Shown here: in pieces, positions 1 to 6,854 of the stretch | How the letters are laid out: each line of letters starts with the position of its first letter | Position numbering within the stretch: the stretch's first letter is position 1 | NCBI GenBank assembly: GCA_046565505.1 | Contig: JBKHYJ010000081.1 | Span: 1 to 23,886 of the forward strand | Direction of reading: 5' to 3' | Length of the DNA stretch: 23,886 bases | Source of the DNA: JBKHYJ01 sp046565505 | GTDB taxonomy: Bacteria; Acidobacteriota; Blastocatellia; UBA7656 | The notes under the pieces: generated by a model | The model's database searches: none | What the model was told of the DNA's origin: nothing | Seen by the model: only the letters and a program-made list of their open reading frames with translations | Program-made: the position numbers and the translations under genes

Positions 1-43
1 GAGAGGACGGCTTGTCAACGCCGCCAGTTTAGCAGCGCGGCCG

Positions 44-66
44 CGCGCGCGTCAAATACGCGCGCG
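44..66. repeat. GC-rich inverted repeat upstream of rarA
   Basis: A 9-bp perfect inverted repeat (44-52 and 58-66) of alternating CG surrounds a 5-nt CAAAT loop. There is no T-run on either side. It may be the terminator of a gene lying left of the window, but that gene is not visible, so the role is unknown. Confidence 0.35.
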
Positions 67-109
67 GTCGAAAACACGCCCGGGAGGGCGCACGCCCCCC
101 GCCGCCTCG

Positions 110-139
110 TTGCCACGCGCTCGCGCGAGACCTTAGTAT
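110..139 (+). promoter_or_regulatory. Possible sigma70-type promoter of rarA
   Basis: TTGCCA (110-115) and TAGTAT (134-139) are separated by 18 nt, matching 5/6 and 4/6 of the -35 and -10 consensus. Transcription would start near 146, giving a very short leader directly before the AGGAGG at 148-153. This is a motif match only. Confidence 0.35.
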
Positions 140-158
140 TCTAGACCAGGAGGCGATC

Positions 159-1544
159 ATGCCAAGACTGAAGAAGGCGAGCATAAAGGCGAAGCGCGAG
201 CGCGCGGAGCGGCTCTTCGACGAGCCGGACGAGCCGGCAGCCCCCGACCAGCTTTCAAACGCGCGGCCCCTGGCCGACAGGATGCGGCCGCGCACACTCG
301 ACGAGTTCGTGGGCCAGGAAAAGATCGTCGGGCCGGGCCGCGCGCTGAGAAAGATGATCGAAGAAGACCGCCTGCAATCGCTCATCTTCTGGGGCCCGCC
401 GGGCACCGGTAAGACCACGCTCGCGAGCCTGATCGCCGAGCGTACGAAGGCACGCTTCATGACGTTCAGCGCGGTTTCGTCCGGCATACGCGAGGTGCGC
501 GAGGTCATGGCGGAGGCCGACGAGTTCCGCCTACAGTCGGGCCGCCGCACGGTCGTCTTCATAGACGAGATACACCGATTCAACAAAGCCCAGCAGGACG
601 CCTTCCTGCCTTATGTCGAGAGCGGCACCATCATATTGATAGGGGCGACGACCGAGAACCCTTCCTTCGAGGTCAACTCCGCGCTGCTTTCCAGGTCCAA
701 AGTCTTCGTGCTTGAGCCGCTATCGGCCGAGCACCTTGTGGGGATTATGAGGCGCGCTATCGAAGACGCCGACAGGGGGCTCGGCTCCGAGCGCGTGGAC
801 GCTTCGGACGACATGCTGGGCGCGATTGCGGCTTACGCTTCGGGGGACGCGCGCGTGGCGCTGAACACGCTCGAGCTTGCGGCCTCGGTCGCCGAGCCTG
901 ACCCGGCGGGCGTGCGCGTGATAACCAGAGAGGTGTTGAGCGAGGCGATGCAGCGCGCGGCCATCAGGTACGACAAGGCGGGCGAGGAGCACTTCAACCT
1001 CATATCGGCCTACATCAAATCGATCCGCAACTCGGACGCGGACGCGGCAGTCTACTGGCTGGCGCGCATGCTCGAAGCGGGCGAAGACCCGCTCTACGTC
1101 GCGAGGCGGATGGTCATTCATGCCTCTGAAGACATAGGGCTCGCAGACCCCCTGGCGCTCGTCCAGGCGGTCGCGGCCATGCAGGCGACGCACTTCGTGG
1201 GGCTGCCCGAGGCGAAACTCGCTCTCACGCAGGCGACGATTTACCTTTCGCTCGCCCCGAAATCGAACTCAGTCATAGAGGCGTACATCTCGGCGCAGCG
1301 CGACGCGCTCGACACCGAACGCGAGCCCGTGCCCATGCACCTGCGCAACGCCGCGACTTCTCTGATGAAGGGGCTCGGCTACGGCGAGGGCTACCAGTAC
1401 GCGCACAGGTTCGAGTCGGGCCGCGCGGAAGACATGGAGTGCTTGCCCGAAGGGCTGCGCGGGCGTAAGTATTACAAACCCACCGCGCGCGACCGGCGGA
1501 TTCAGGGCGGGCGCGGCGGCGCGAGAAGCGGAGGTGATGAATGA
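159..1544 (+). CDS. rarA: Replication-associated recombination protein A (RarA/MgsA), AAA+ ATPase
   Basis: RarA is a clamp-loader-like AAA+ ATPase of the MgsA/WRNIP1 family that acts at stalled replication forks. The 461-aa product is of family-typical length. Visible motifs are Walker A GPPGTGKTT (residues 79-87), Walker B VVFIDEIH (132-139) with the family sequence RFNKAQQDAFLPYVE after it, sensor-1 region GATTENPSF (about 162-170) and the LLSRS stretch with a likely arginine finger near 179. The C-terminal half has the tetramerisation-type sequence with YIKSIRNSDADAAVYWLARML and a SEDIGLADP segment. The ATG at 159 has a perfect AGGAGG at 148-153, 5 nt away. Residues 1-35 are a charged, probably flexible extension before the conserved RPLADRMRP. 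The gene stands alone before an OsmC gene 57 nt downstream. Confidence 0.96.
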   Translation: MPRLKKASIKAKRERAERLFDEPDEPAAPDQLSNARPLADRMRPRTLDEFVGQEKIVGPGRALRKMIEEDRLQSLIFWGPPGTGKTTLASLIAERTKARFMTFSAVSSGIREVREVMAEADEFRLQSGRRTVVFIDEIHRFNKAQQDAFLPYVESGTIILIGATTENPSFEVNSALLSRSKVFVLEPLSAEHLVGIMRRAIEDADRGLGSERVDASDDMLGAIAAYASGDARVALNTLELAASVAEPDPAGVRVITREVLSEAMQRAAIRYDKAGEEHFNLISAYIKSIRNSDADAAVYWLARMLEAGEDPLYVARRMVIHASEDIGLADPLALVQAVAAMQATHFVGLPEAKLALTQATIYLSLAPKSNSVIEAYISAQRDALDTEREPVPMHLRNAATSLMKGLGYGEGYQYAHRFESGRAEDMECLPEGLRGRKYYKPTARDRRIQGGRGGARSGGDE

Positions 1545-1588
1545 AGGCCCTTTCCGCGCCCCGCCATGCGACTCGCGCATCATCCACC

Positions 1589-1593
1589 AGGAG
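1589..1593 (+). promoter_or_regulatory. Ribosome binding site that fixes the OsmC start
   Basis: AGGAG lies 8 nt before the ATG at 1602. The upstream in-frame ATG at 1566 has no comparable site and would add twelve residues not expected in the family, so 1602 is the better start. Confidence 0.7.
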
Positions 1594-1601
1594 AGTGCTT
1601 A

Positions 1602-2021
1602 ATGGCTGAAGTTATCGTTTCTTCCGTCGGGTATTTGAAGCAGGAGATAACGGCGGGGGCGCACAGGTTCGCTTCGGATGAGCCCGTCGAAGTAGGCGGG
1701 ACGGACACCGCCCCCGACCCATACTCGCTGCTGCTTGCGGCCCTCGGGGCCTGCACGTCTATGACGCTTCAGATGTACGCCAAACGTAAAGGGTGGCCGC
1801 TCGAAAAAGTTGAAGTGAGCCTCCGCCACTCGCGCATCCATGCGAAGGATTGCGACATGTGCGTGACGAAGGAGGGGAAGATTTCGCGCATCGAGCGATA
1901 CATCTCACTGACTGGCCCGCTGACCGAAGAGCAGCGGGCGCGGCTGCTTAGCATGGCCGAGCGGTGCCCGATTCATCAGACGCTCGTATCCGAGGTCTCT
2001 ATAATAGACTTCCCCGACTGA
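1602..2021 (+). CDS. OsmC/Ohr-family thiol redox protein
   Basis: The 139-aa cytosolic protein belongs to the OsmC family, whose studied members reduce organic hydroperoxides with a cysteine pair. Both family cysteines are present: Cys51 in the ALGACTSMTLQMYA helix and Cys122 in AERCPIHQTL. Substrate is not predictable, because this branch (RCPIHQTL type) is distinct from classical Ohr and OsmC. A second cysteine pair, CDMC at 84-87, lies between them and is an uncommon extra. Length is normal for the family. The start at 1602 is chosen for its AGGAG. The gene sits between rarA and a YjbQ-family gene, with a strong hairpin directly after its stop. Confidence 0.9.
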   Translation: MAEVIVSSVGYLKQEITAGAHRFASDEPVEVGGTDTAPDPYSLLLAALGACTSMTLQMYAKRKGWPLEKVEVSLRHSRIHAKDCDMCVTKEGKISRIERYISLTGPLTEEQRARLLSMAERCPIHQTLVSEVSIIDFPD

Positions 2022-2030
2022 ATGCGGCCC

Positions 2031-2073
2031 GCCGGCCGGCGGCGGCCACGCCGATTGACTGCCGCCGGCCGGC
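2031..2073. repeat. 13-bp perfect hairpin between the OsmC gene and yjbQ
   Basis: GCCGGCCGGCGGC (2031-2043) is exactly complementary to 2061-2073, with a 17-nt loop. It begins 10 nt after the OsmC stop and ends 20 nt before the yjbQ start. No T-run follows on the + strand. It could terminate or stabilise the OsmC mRNA, or sit in the yjbQ leader. Confidence 0.5.
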
Positions 2074-2093
2074 TGTGTCAAAAATATTGCGCT

Positions 2094-2492
2094 ATGCCGA
2101 CGACCATTACTGTCTCAACAGAGCGTGAGAAGCAGGCCATAGACATCACCGCGCAGGTTCAACGGCACCTGGACCGTGTGGGGATCGATCAAGGGTTGTG
2201 CAACGTATTCGTCACACACACCACCGCGGCGGTAACGACTGGCGAAGCTATCGAAGGCACGGACGAAGACTTGATGGAAACGCTAGAGCGCATGATCCCC
2301 GCGATAAAGTTCCGCCACGCGCATGACCCTTCTCACGCGCCCGATCATATGATCAGCTCCATACTCGGCCCGAGCCTCACTCTCCCCGTGCGCGGCGGCA
2401 GGCTGCAACTCGGCACCTGGCAGCGAGTGCTCTTCATAGAATGCAATGGCCCGCGAGAGCGACAGGTTGTTATTACGGCCATCGCCATTTAG
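2094..2492 (+). CDS. yjbQ: YjbQ-family (UPF0047) protein, thiamine-phosphate-synthase-like
   Basis: The 132-aa protein matches the small YjbQ/UPF0047 fold. Some members have weak thiamine phosphate synthase activity, but the physiological role is unsettled. Family signatures are THTTAAVTTGE (41-51), a His-rich segment with His75, His77, His81 and His85, LPVRGGRLQLGTWQ (97-110) and the closing ECNGPRERQVVI. Family length is close to 135-140 aa. The ATG at 2094 is preferred over the in-frame ATG at 2022, which adds 24 Arg-rich residues encoded by the intergenic hairpin. No good Shine-Dalgarno is seen before 2094. A DUF4175-like gene follows 33 nt later in the same direction. Confidence 0.9.
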   Translation: MPTTITVSTEREKQAIDITAQVQRHLDRVGIDQGLCNVFVTHTTAAVTTGEAIEGTDEDLMETLERMIPAIKFRHAHDPSHAPDHMISSILGPSLTLPVRGGRLQLGTWQRVLFIECNGPRERQVVITAIAI

Positions 2493-2525
2493 TCATCAGC
2501 CCGGCGGGCGGCGCAGGCGGACGGT

Positions 2526-4790
2526 ATGCGAATCAGCGGCTTCTTGAAGAAGGTCGAAACCAGGGCGGGTCTGAGCGACCTGTTGAGAGAGGCACTCCTT
2601 GGGGCTTCCCTGACGGCCTTCATCTTTCTTTTGTACGCGGGCGCGGATTACCTATTAGACCTGCCGGCCAGGTCCCGCCTGCTCATCACCGCTTGCCTCC
2701 CGCTCGCAACGTTCGTCGCGCTCGCGCTCGATTTCACGCGGAAGAATCGAAGGCGCGGGTTGATGTGGTCGGCCGCGCTGGTGGAGCAGAGAACCGGCAC
2801 CCTCAATAATCAATTAATCACCGTCGCGGAGTGCGAGGTGACCCGTCGCGAGCTGCCCGCCTACCTGCGCGCGAGAATCGAGGACGACCTCGCGCGCCGC
2901 CTGGCATTAATAACGCCGGCCCAGGTCATCAGCATCAGTCCGGGGCGCGGGGCGTCGTCTCTGTTTCTCTCGGCCGCCGCGGCCTGTTCACTCGCAGTCA
3001 TTCTGTGGCCCGAGGCTTTAGGCCGAGAGTTCAGGAGAGTCATTCTACTGAATCAATCCGACAGGCCGGCCGTCGCAAGAAAAGAGGCTGACGTGCCCGC
3101 CTTACCCGCCGATGACTTCATAGAATTGCGCGTGACGCTCACCCCGCCGGCGTACTCGCGCCGGGACCCCATTCTTCAAGTCGGGGACGGAAACATCGTC
3201 GCCCTCGCGGGCACGCGGGCAGACGTTCACGTCAGGGTGGCACGTGAGCCTTCGGCGGCGTTGCTCTCGGTCGGAGGCGCGGGCGCGACCGAGATGATGA
3301 AAGATGGGGAGCGTTCTTACAGGGCTTCGTTCACGGTGGGCCAGGACTCGAATTATCAAGTCTCTATGGCGTGGCCGGATGGCGAGAATCGAAAGTGGGA
3401 AGAGGTCTACAGAATTCGCGCCCTCAAGGACCTCCTGCCCGAGATTCATGTGACCGCCCCGGCCTCCGACCTGCTCTTCGACCCCGGCGACCGGCCCGCG
3501 TTGGTTTCTGTGGCCGTCGCCGCGAAGGATGATTATGGCGTAGCCTTGATGAAGCTGAAGTACATCAAGGCCACGGGCGAAGGCGACGCCGCGAAATTCC
3601 AGGGCGGAGAGGTCCCGATCGACCGCATGTCCGAAGACGCCGAAGGCCGGACGCGCGGCTCTGCGCGGCTCGACCTTGCCGCGCTCGGCGTCACCGCGGG
3701 GGATTCGGTGGTTTTCCACGCGGAAGCCTTTGACCGGAACAACGTCAGCGGCCCGGGCGTCGGCTACTCGGAAAACATCGTCGTGCAGGTCAAGGGGCGC
3801 GAGCAGCTAAAGATTTCGCTCGATGATTTAAGGCCCGAAGACGCGCTGAAATACCTCACCAGCCAGCGCATGATCTTGATAAAAACAGAGAGGCTCCACC
3901 GGATGCGCGGCCACCTCGCGGCCGAAGAATTCCTCTCCCGGTCGCAACAGATCGCGACCGAGCAGAGACGATTCAAAGAAAGCTTTAGCCAGTTCACAGA
4001 GGTCGAATCGTCAGACGAGATTGCGGAAGGTAGCGGCGCTCAAAGCGGCTCGGGCGACCCGACGCAGCCGGACGCGGGCGAGCGAATGAAGTTGAAAGGC
4101 GGGGACGTGCCGGAGATTCCAGCGGGCGCGACCGAAGCGACGCGCGAGATGGCCTCCGCGATCAGGGCCATGTGGAAAGCTGAAGGCGCGCTCGGTTCGG
4201 CTGAGACCGCTCGCGCCATTGAATACGAGAACGAGGCGCTAGTCCACCTGAAAGCCGCGCAAAAGGGGCTTCGTTACTCGTCCCGGTTCGTCGCCGGCGG
4301 GAAGCCGGTAGATTTGAAGCGCCGTTACATGGGCGAGCTTGACGGAATACGCTCACGGGTCGAGCGCGTGCCCAGAGCGCAGGAGAGCGCATTCGATCAG
4401 AGGCTCAGGGGCGCGCTCACGGCCGTCCATAATGCCGCGCGCGAGCTAGCTCGCGCGGGCAATGAGCGGGCCGGCGGCGGCCAGTCGATAGAGCAGGCCG
4501 CGCAGGACATAGAGCGCGCGGCGCGCGACCTGCTGGGCATCAAGGGTGAGCTTGCAGGCTCACTCTTAGAGCCCGCCTTGAAGCTGAAGCTGGTCGGGCG
4601 GATGCTCGGGCCATCCGCGTCGATTGAAGAACAACAGAAGGCTTTCGGGCTGACCGTCCAGGTCGCCAGCGAGTTGTCCGCCCTGCTCGGGCGCGCGGAG
4701 AGCACGGGCCATGCCGCGACGCCGGGTAATCTGACGCCGGCCGCGCGTGCGAAGGCCGCCGCCTATTTCAAGCTCCTGGCCGACCAGTGA
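2526..4790 (+). CDS. DUF4175-like large membrane protein
   Basis: The 754-aa protein resembles the DUF4175 family, of unknown function. Three hydrophobic segments are visible at about 23-43, 51-69 and 144-162. The segment between the second and third holds the conserved-looking LVEQRTGTLNNQLITVAE. Residues about 195-430 form beta-rich, Ig-like modules (LRVTLTPPAYSRRDP; a KDDYGVALMKLKYI segment). Residues 440-754 are charged and helical, probably coiled coil, broken by a Gly/Ser/Pro-rich linker near 495-525. The body is probably periplasmic. Relatives often lie near MoxR ATPase, DUF58 and BatA-like genes; none of these is here. The ATG at 2526 has only a weak GGCGG-type site. Stop at 4790 is followed by a small GC hairpin. 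Confidence 0.72.
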   Translation: MRISGFLKKVETRAGLSDLLREALLGASLTAFIFLLYAGADYLLDLPARSRLLITACLPLATFVALALDFTRKNRRRGLMWSAALVEQRTGTLNNQLITVAECEVTRRELPAYLRARIEDDLARRLALITPAQVISISPGRGASSLFLSAAAACSLAVILWPEALGREFRRVILLNQSDRPAVARKEADVPALPADDFIELRVTLTPPAYSRRDPILQVGDGNIVALAGTRADVHVRVAREPSAALLSVGGAGATEMMKDGERSYRASFTVGQDSNYQVSMAWPDGENRKWEEVYRIRALKDLLPEIHVTAPASDLLFDPGDRPALVSVAVAAKDDYGVALMKLKYIKATGEGDAAKFQGGEVPIDRMSEDAEGRTRGSARLDLAALGVTAGDSVVFHAEAFDRNNVSGPGVGYSENIVVQVKGREQLKISLDDLRPEDALKYLTSQRMILIKTERLHRMRGHLAAEEFLSRSQQIATEQRRFKESFSQFTEVESSDEIAEGSGAQSGSGDPTQPDAGERMKLKGGDVPEIPAGATEATREMASAIRAMWKAEGALGSAETARAIEYENEALVHLKAAQKGLRYSSRFVAGGKPVDLKRRYMGELDGIRSRVERVPRAQESAFDQRLRGALTAVHNAARELARAGNERAGGGQSIEQAAQDIERAARDLLGIKGELAGSLLEPALKLKLVGRMLGPSASIEEQQKAFGLTVQVASELSALLGRAESTGHAATPGNLTPAARAKAAAYFKLLADQ

Positions 4791-4820
4791 GACGATTCTC
4801 ATATGGCTGGCGGAAGGCGG

Positions 4821-4837
4821 GCGGGCCGCGGGCCCGC
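4821..4837 (+). terminator. Short GC hairpin after the DUF4175-like gene
   Basis: GCGGGCC and GGCCCGC form a 7-bp perfect stem around a 3-nt loop, 30 nt past the stop codon. There is no U-tract, so intrinsic termination is uncertain. Confidence 0.3.
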
Positions 4838-4838
4838 G

Positions 4839-4868
4839 TTCAAATGCGAATAAGATCTGTGGTATTAT
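4839..4868 (+). promoter_or_regulatory. Possible promoter of the M24 peptidase gene
   Basis: TTCAAA (4839-4844) and TATTAT (4863-4868) are spaced by 18 nt, matching 4/6 and 5/6 of consensus. The region is locally AT-rich in GC-rich surroundings and lies directly after the hairpin, about 100 nt before the gene. Confidence 0.4.
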
Positions 4869-4958
4869 CCTTGGACCCTGAACAGACTAGGCGTGATGGG
4901 GGCCGCAGGCTCGCGTCACTTTGATAACCAGGACCCGAGTACCGAAATCTAATCCGGT

Positions 4959-4963
4959 GGAGG
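4959..4963 (+). promoter_or_regulatory. Ribosome binding site supporting the TTG start at 4969
   Basis: GGAGG lies 5 nt before an in-frame TTG at 4969. The alternative TTG at 4921 has no recognisable site, so the shorter protein is preferred. Confidence 0.6.
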
Positions 4964-4968
4964 ACACC

Positions 4969-6165
4969 TTGATCGAAAGAATTCAAGAAGCACTTAAAGA
5001 ATCAGACCTCGACGGGTGGCTGTTTTATAGCTTCCGCGGCAGCGACCCTATCGCCACAAACATTCTGGGCGGGGGCGGCGAAGGGCACATCGCGACGCGC
5101 CGCTGGTTCTACCTCATACCGCGGTCGGGCGAGCCTACGCGGATAGTCCACTCGATCGAGCGCGACGTGATAGATCACCTGCCGGGCAAGAAGCTCATCT
5201 ACCTGCCCTGGCAGCAGTTGCATGAGCATTTGAGAGGGTCGCTGACCGCCCTTGCCGGCTCGCGGAGCCCTCGCGTGGCTATGCAGTATTCGCCCGACGC
5301 GGCTATCCCTTACCTATCGAGGGTGGACGCCGGCACGATAGAATTGATCCGCTCATTAGGCGTAGAGGTTGTCTCGTCGGCCAACCTCGTACAGCAGTTC
5401 GAGTCCGCATGGGGCGACGAGCAGTTAGACATGCATGAAGAGGCGGCGCGCGGCCTTTACGACATCGTGAAAGACGCGTTCGCCGAAATCGGCAGCCGCG
5501 TCAGCGCGGGCACGCCCACGACCGAATACGACATACAGCAGTACATCGTCGAGCGTTTCGGCGGGCGCGGGCTGGTCTCGAAAGACCCGCCGATAGTCGC
5601 CGTAAACGGCAACAGCGCCATCCCGCACTACGAGCCTACGCGCGACCGCCACTCGCCGATTAATAAGGGCGACTTCGTGCTGATAGACTTGTGGGCCAAG
5701 GCCGACCGGCCCAACTCCGTCTACGCCGACATCACCTGGACTTCATTCGTCGGCAGGAGCGTGCCGGAGGACGTGACGAAAGTCTTCAACGTGGTGCGCG
5801 ACGCCCGCGACGCCGCCACGGACTTCGTCAAAGACGCTTTCTCCGCGGGCCGCACGATTCATGGCTGGCAGGTTGACGACGTGTGCAGGGCCGTCATAGA
5901 GAAGGCCGGGTACGGCGATTACTTCATTCACCGCACGGGCCACAACATCCACACGGAAGTGCATGGCAATGGCGCGAACATCGACAACCTCGAAACGAAA
6001 GATGATCGCGTGCTGATCCCCCGCACCTGTTTTTCTATCGAGCCGGGCATCTACCTCGAAGGGCGCTTCGGCGTCCGCAGCGAGATCGACGTTTACGTCG
6101 GCGAGCGCGAGGCGAGGGTCACCGGCGGCGACCCGCAGCGCGAAGTGTTTGCGATCCCGGTCTAG
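4969..6165 (+). CDS. M24-family metallopeptidase (Xaa-Pro aminopeptidase-like)
   Basis: The protein is a pita-bread-fold dinuclear metallopeptidase, probably cytosolic, cleaving N-terminal residues next to proline. Numbered from the upstream TTG at 4921, all five metal ligands are visible: Asp256 (VLIDLWAK), Asp270 (YADITW), His341 (HRTGHNIH), Glu374 (SIEPGIY) and Glu388 (RSEIDVYV); subtract 16 for the chosen start. An N-terminal creatinase-like domain occupies about 15-165. The usual GTGHGIG loop reads RTGHNIH and a Trp follows the first Asp, so it belongs to a divergent branch rather than classical PepP. There is no signal peptide. Starts at 4921 and 4969 are both TTG. The gene ends 96 nt from a convergent ybjQ-like gene. 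Confidence 0.9.
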   Translation: MIERIQEALKESDLDGWLFYSFRGSDPIATNILGGGGEGHIATRRWFYLIPRSGEPTRIVHSIERDVIDHLPGKKLIYLPWQQLHEHLRGSLTALAGSRSPRVAMQYSPDAAIPYLSRVDAGTIELIRSLGVEVVSSANLVQQFESAWGDEQLDMHEEAARGLYDIVKDAFAEIGSRVSAGTPTTEYDIQQYIVERFGGRGLVSKDPPIVAVNGNSAIPHYEPTRDRHSPINKGDFVLIDLWAKADRPNSVYADITWTSFVGRSVPEDVTKVFNVVRDARDAATDFVKDAFSAGRTIHGWQVDDVCRAVIEKAGYGDYFIHRTGHNIHTEVHGNGANIDNLETKDDRVLIPRTCFSIEPGIYLEGRFGVRSEIDVYVGEREARVTGGDPQREVFAIPV

Positions 6166-6176
6166 ATTCAAACGCG

Positions 6177-6214
6177 GCGCGCCGCCACGCATGACGCTGC
6201 GCGTGGCGGCGCGC
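6177..6214. terminator. Perfect 14-bp hairpin between convergent genes
   Basis: GCGCGCCGCCACGC (6177-6190) pairs exactly with 6201-6214 around a 10-nt loop. It lies 11 nt past the M24 stop and 47 nt past the end of the convergent ybjQ-like gene. Neither side carries a run of T, although the minus-strand exit reads TTTGAATCT. Its position suggests a bidirectional transcription stop. Confidence 0.55.
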
Positions 6215-6261
6215 ACGCGAGCCGGGGCTTGAGACCGGGCCCGCGCCGCGCGCCCCGTTAA

Positions 6262-6681
6262 CTACTCCTGTATGGGCTCCACGATGACGGCCGTGCCATA
6301 AGCTAGCACCTCGCTCACCCCGCTCATTATCTCCGTCGCGTCGTACCTCATGCCGATCACCGCGTTCGCCCCTATCTCGCTCGCGTGCTGGACCATTATC
6401 TCGAACGCCTCCGCGCGCGTGGACTCGCACAGGCGCGTGAAGGCCGTAATGTTGCCTCCCACTATAGTGTGCAGCGCGCCGCCCAACGTCCCGAAGATGG
6501 AGCGCGAGCGCACAGTTATCCCCCGCACCACGCCGAGCGCGCGCACCACGCGGTAGCCATCGATAGTGAAGGAGGTCGTCACCATGTGGTGAGCCAGCGT
6601 GTAACCCTTCGACACCGAGTAGGGCGCGTTCGGGCTTACGCTCTGCCTGGCCTGCTCCAGTTCGTTCAGTCTGTCCTTCAT
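6262..6681 (-). CDS. ybjQ: YbjQ-family (UPF0145) protein with N-terminal extension
   Basis: The C-terminal 107 residues match the YbjQ/UPF0145 family of small pentamer-forming proteins without settled function, sometimes labelled heavy-metal-binding. Signatures are GVVRGITVRSRS (50-61), an acidic/aromatic helix, EIGANAVIGMRYD (102-114) and AYGTAV (127-132). The 139-aa product is about 30 residues longer than usual. Residues 1-32 are a charged helix followed by a Ser/Pro linker. The ATG at 6681 is chosen; a GTG at 6690 shares the same upstream AAAGGCGG and is also possible. A start at 6585 would give the bare family domain but has no ribosome site. It is divergent from ispG. Confidence 0.87.
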   Translation of the reverse strand: MKDRLNELEQARQSVSPNAPYSVSKGYTLAHHMVTTSFTIDGYRVVRALGVVRGITVRSRSIFGTLGGALHTIVGGNITAFTRLCESTRAEAFEIMVQHASEIGANAVIGMRYDATEIMSGVSEVLAYGTAVIVEPIQE

Positions 6682-6791
6682 AGCAGTCACCCGCCTTTCA
6701 TCCGCGAACAGTTATCAGATAGTCAAAACGGGCCAACGATAAACCCCTTGGCTCACTACGCGCAAGCGCCGTAACGCATGCGTGCGCAAAG

Positions 6792-6820
6792 TTGCGGGCG
6801 CAGGTTCGAGTCGCTAGAAT
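6792..6820 (+). promoter_or_regulatory. Likely ispG promoter
   Basis: TTGCGG (6792-6797) and TAGAAT (6815-6820) are 17 nt apart; the -10 box matches 5/6 and the -35 box 3/6. Predicted transcription start is near 6827, about 28 nt before the GTG start. The rest of the 173-nt gap to the divergent ybjQ-like gene shows no other clear element. Confidence 0.45.
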
Positions 6821-6842
6821 CATCATTGGAATCCGACCCCTC

Positions 6843-6849
6843 AAAGGAG
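6843..6849 (+). promoter_or_regulatory. Ribosome binding site fixing the GTG start of ispG
   Basis: AAAGGAG ends 5 nt before GTG at 6855. The longer open frame starts with TTG at 6792, which coincides with the likely promoter and cannot be the real start if that promoter is used. Confidence 0.75.
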
Positions 6850-6854
6850 CGAGC

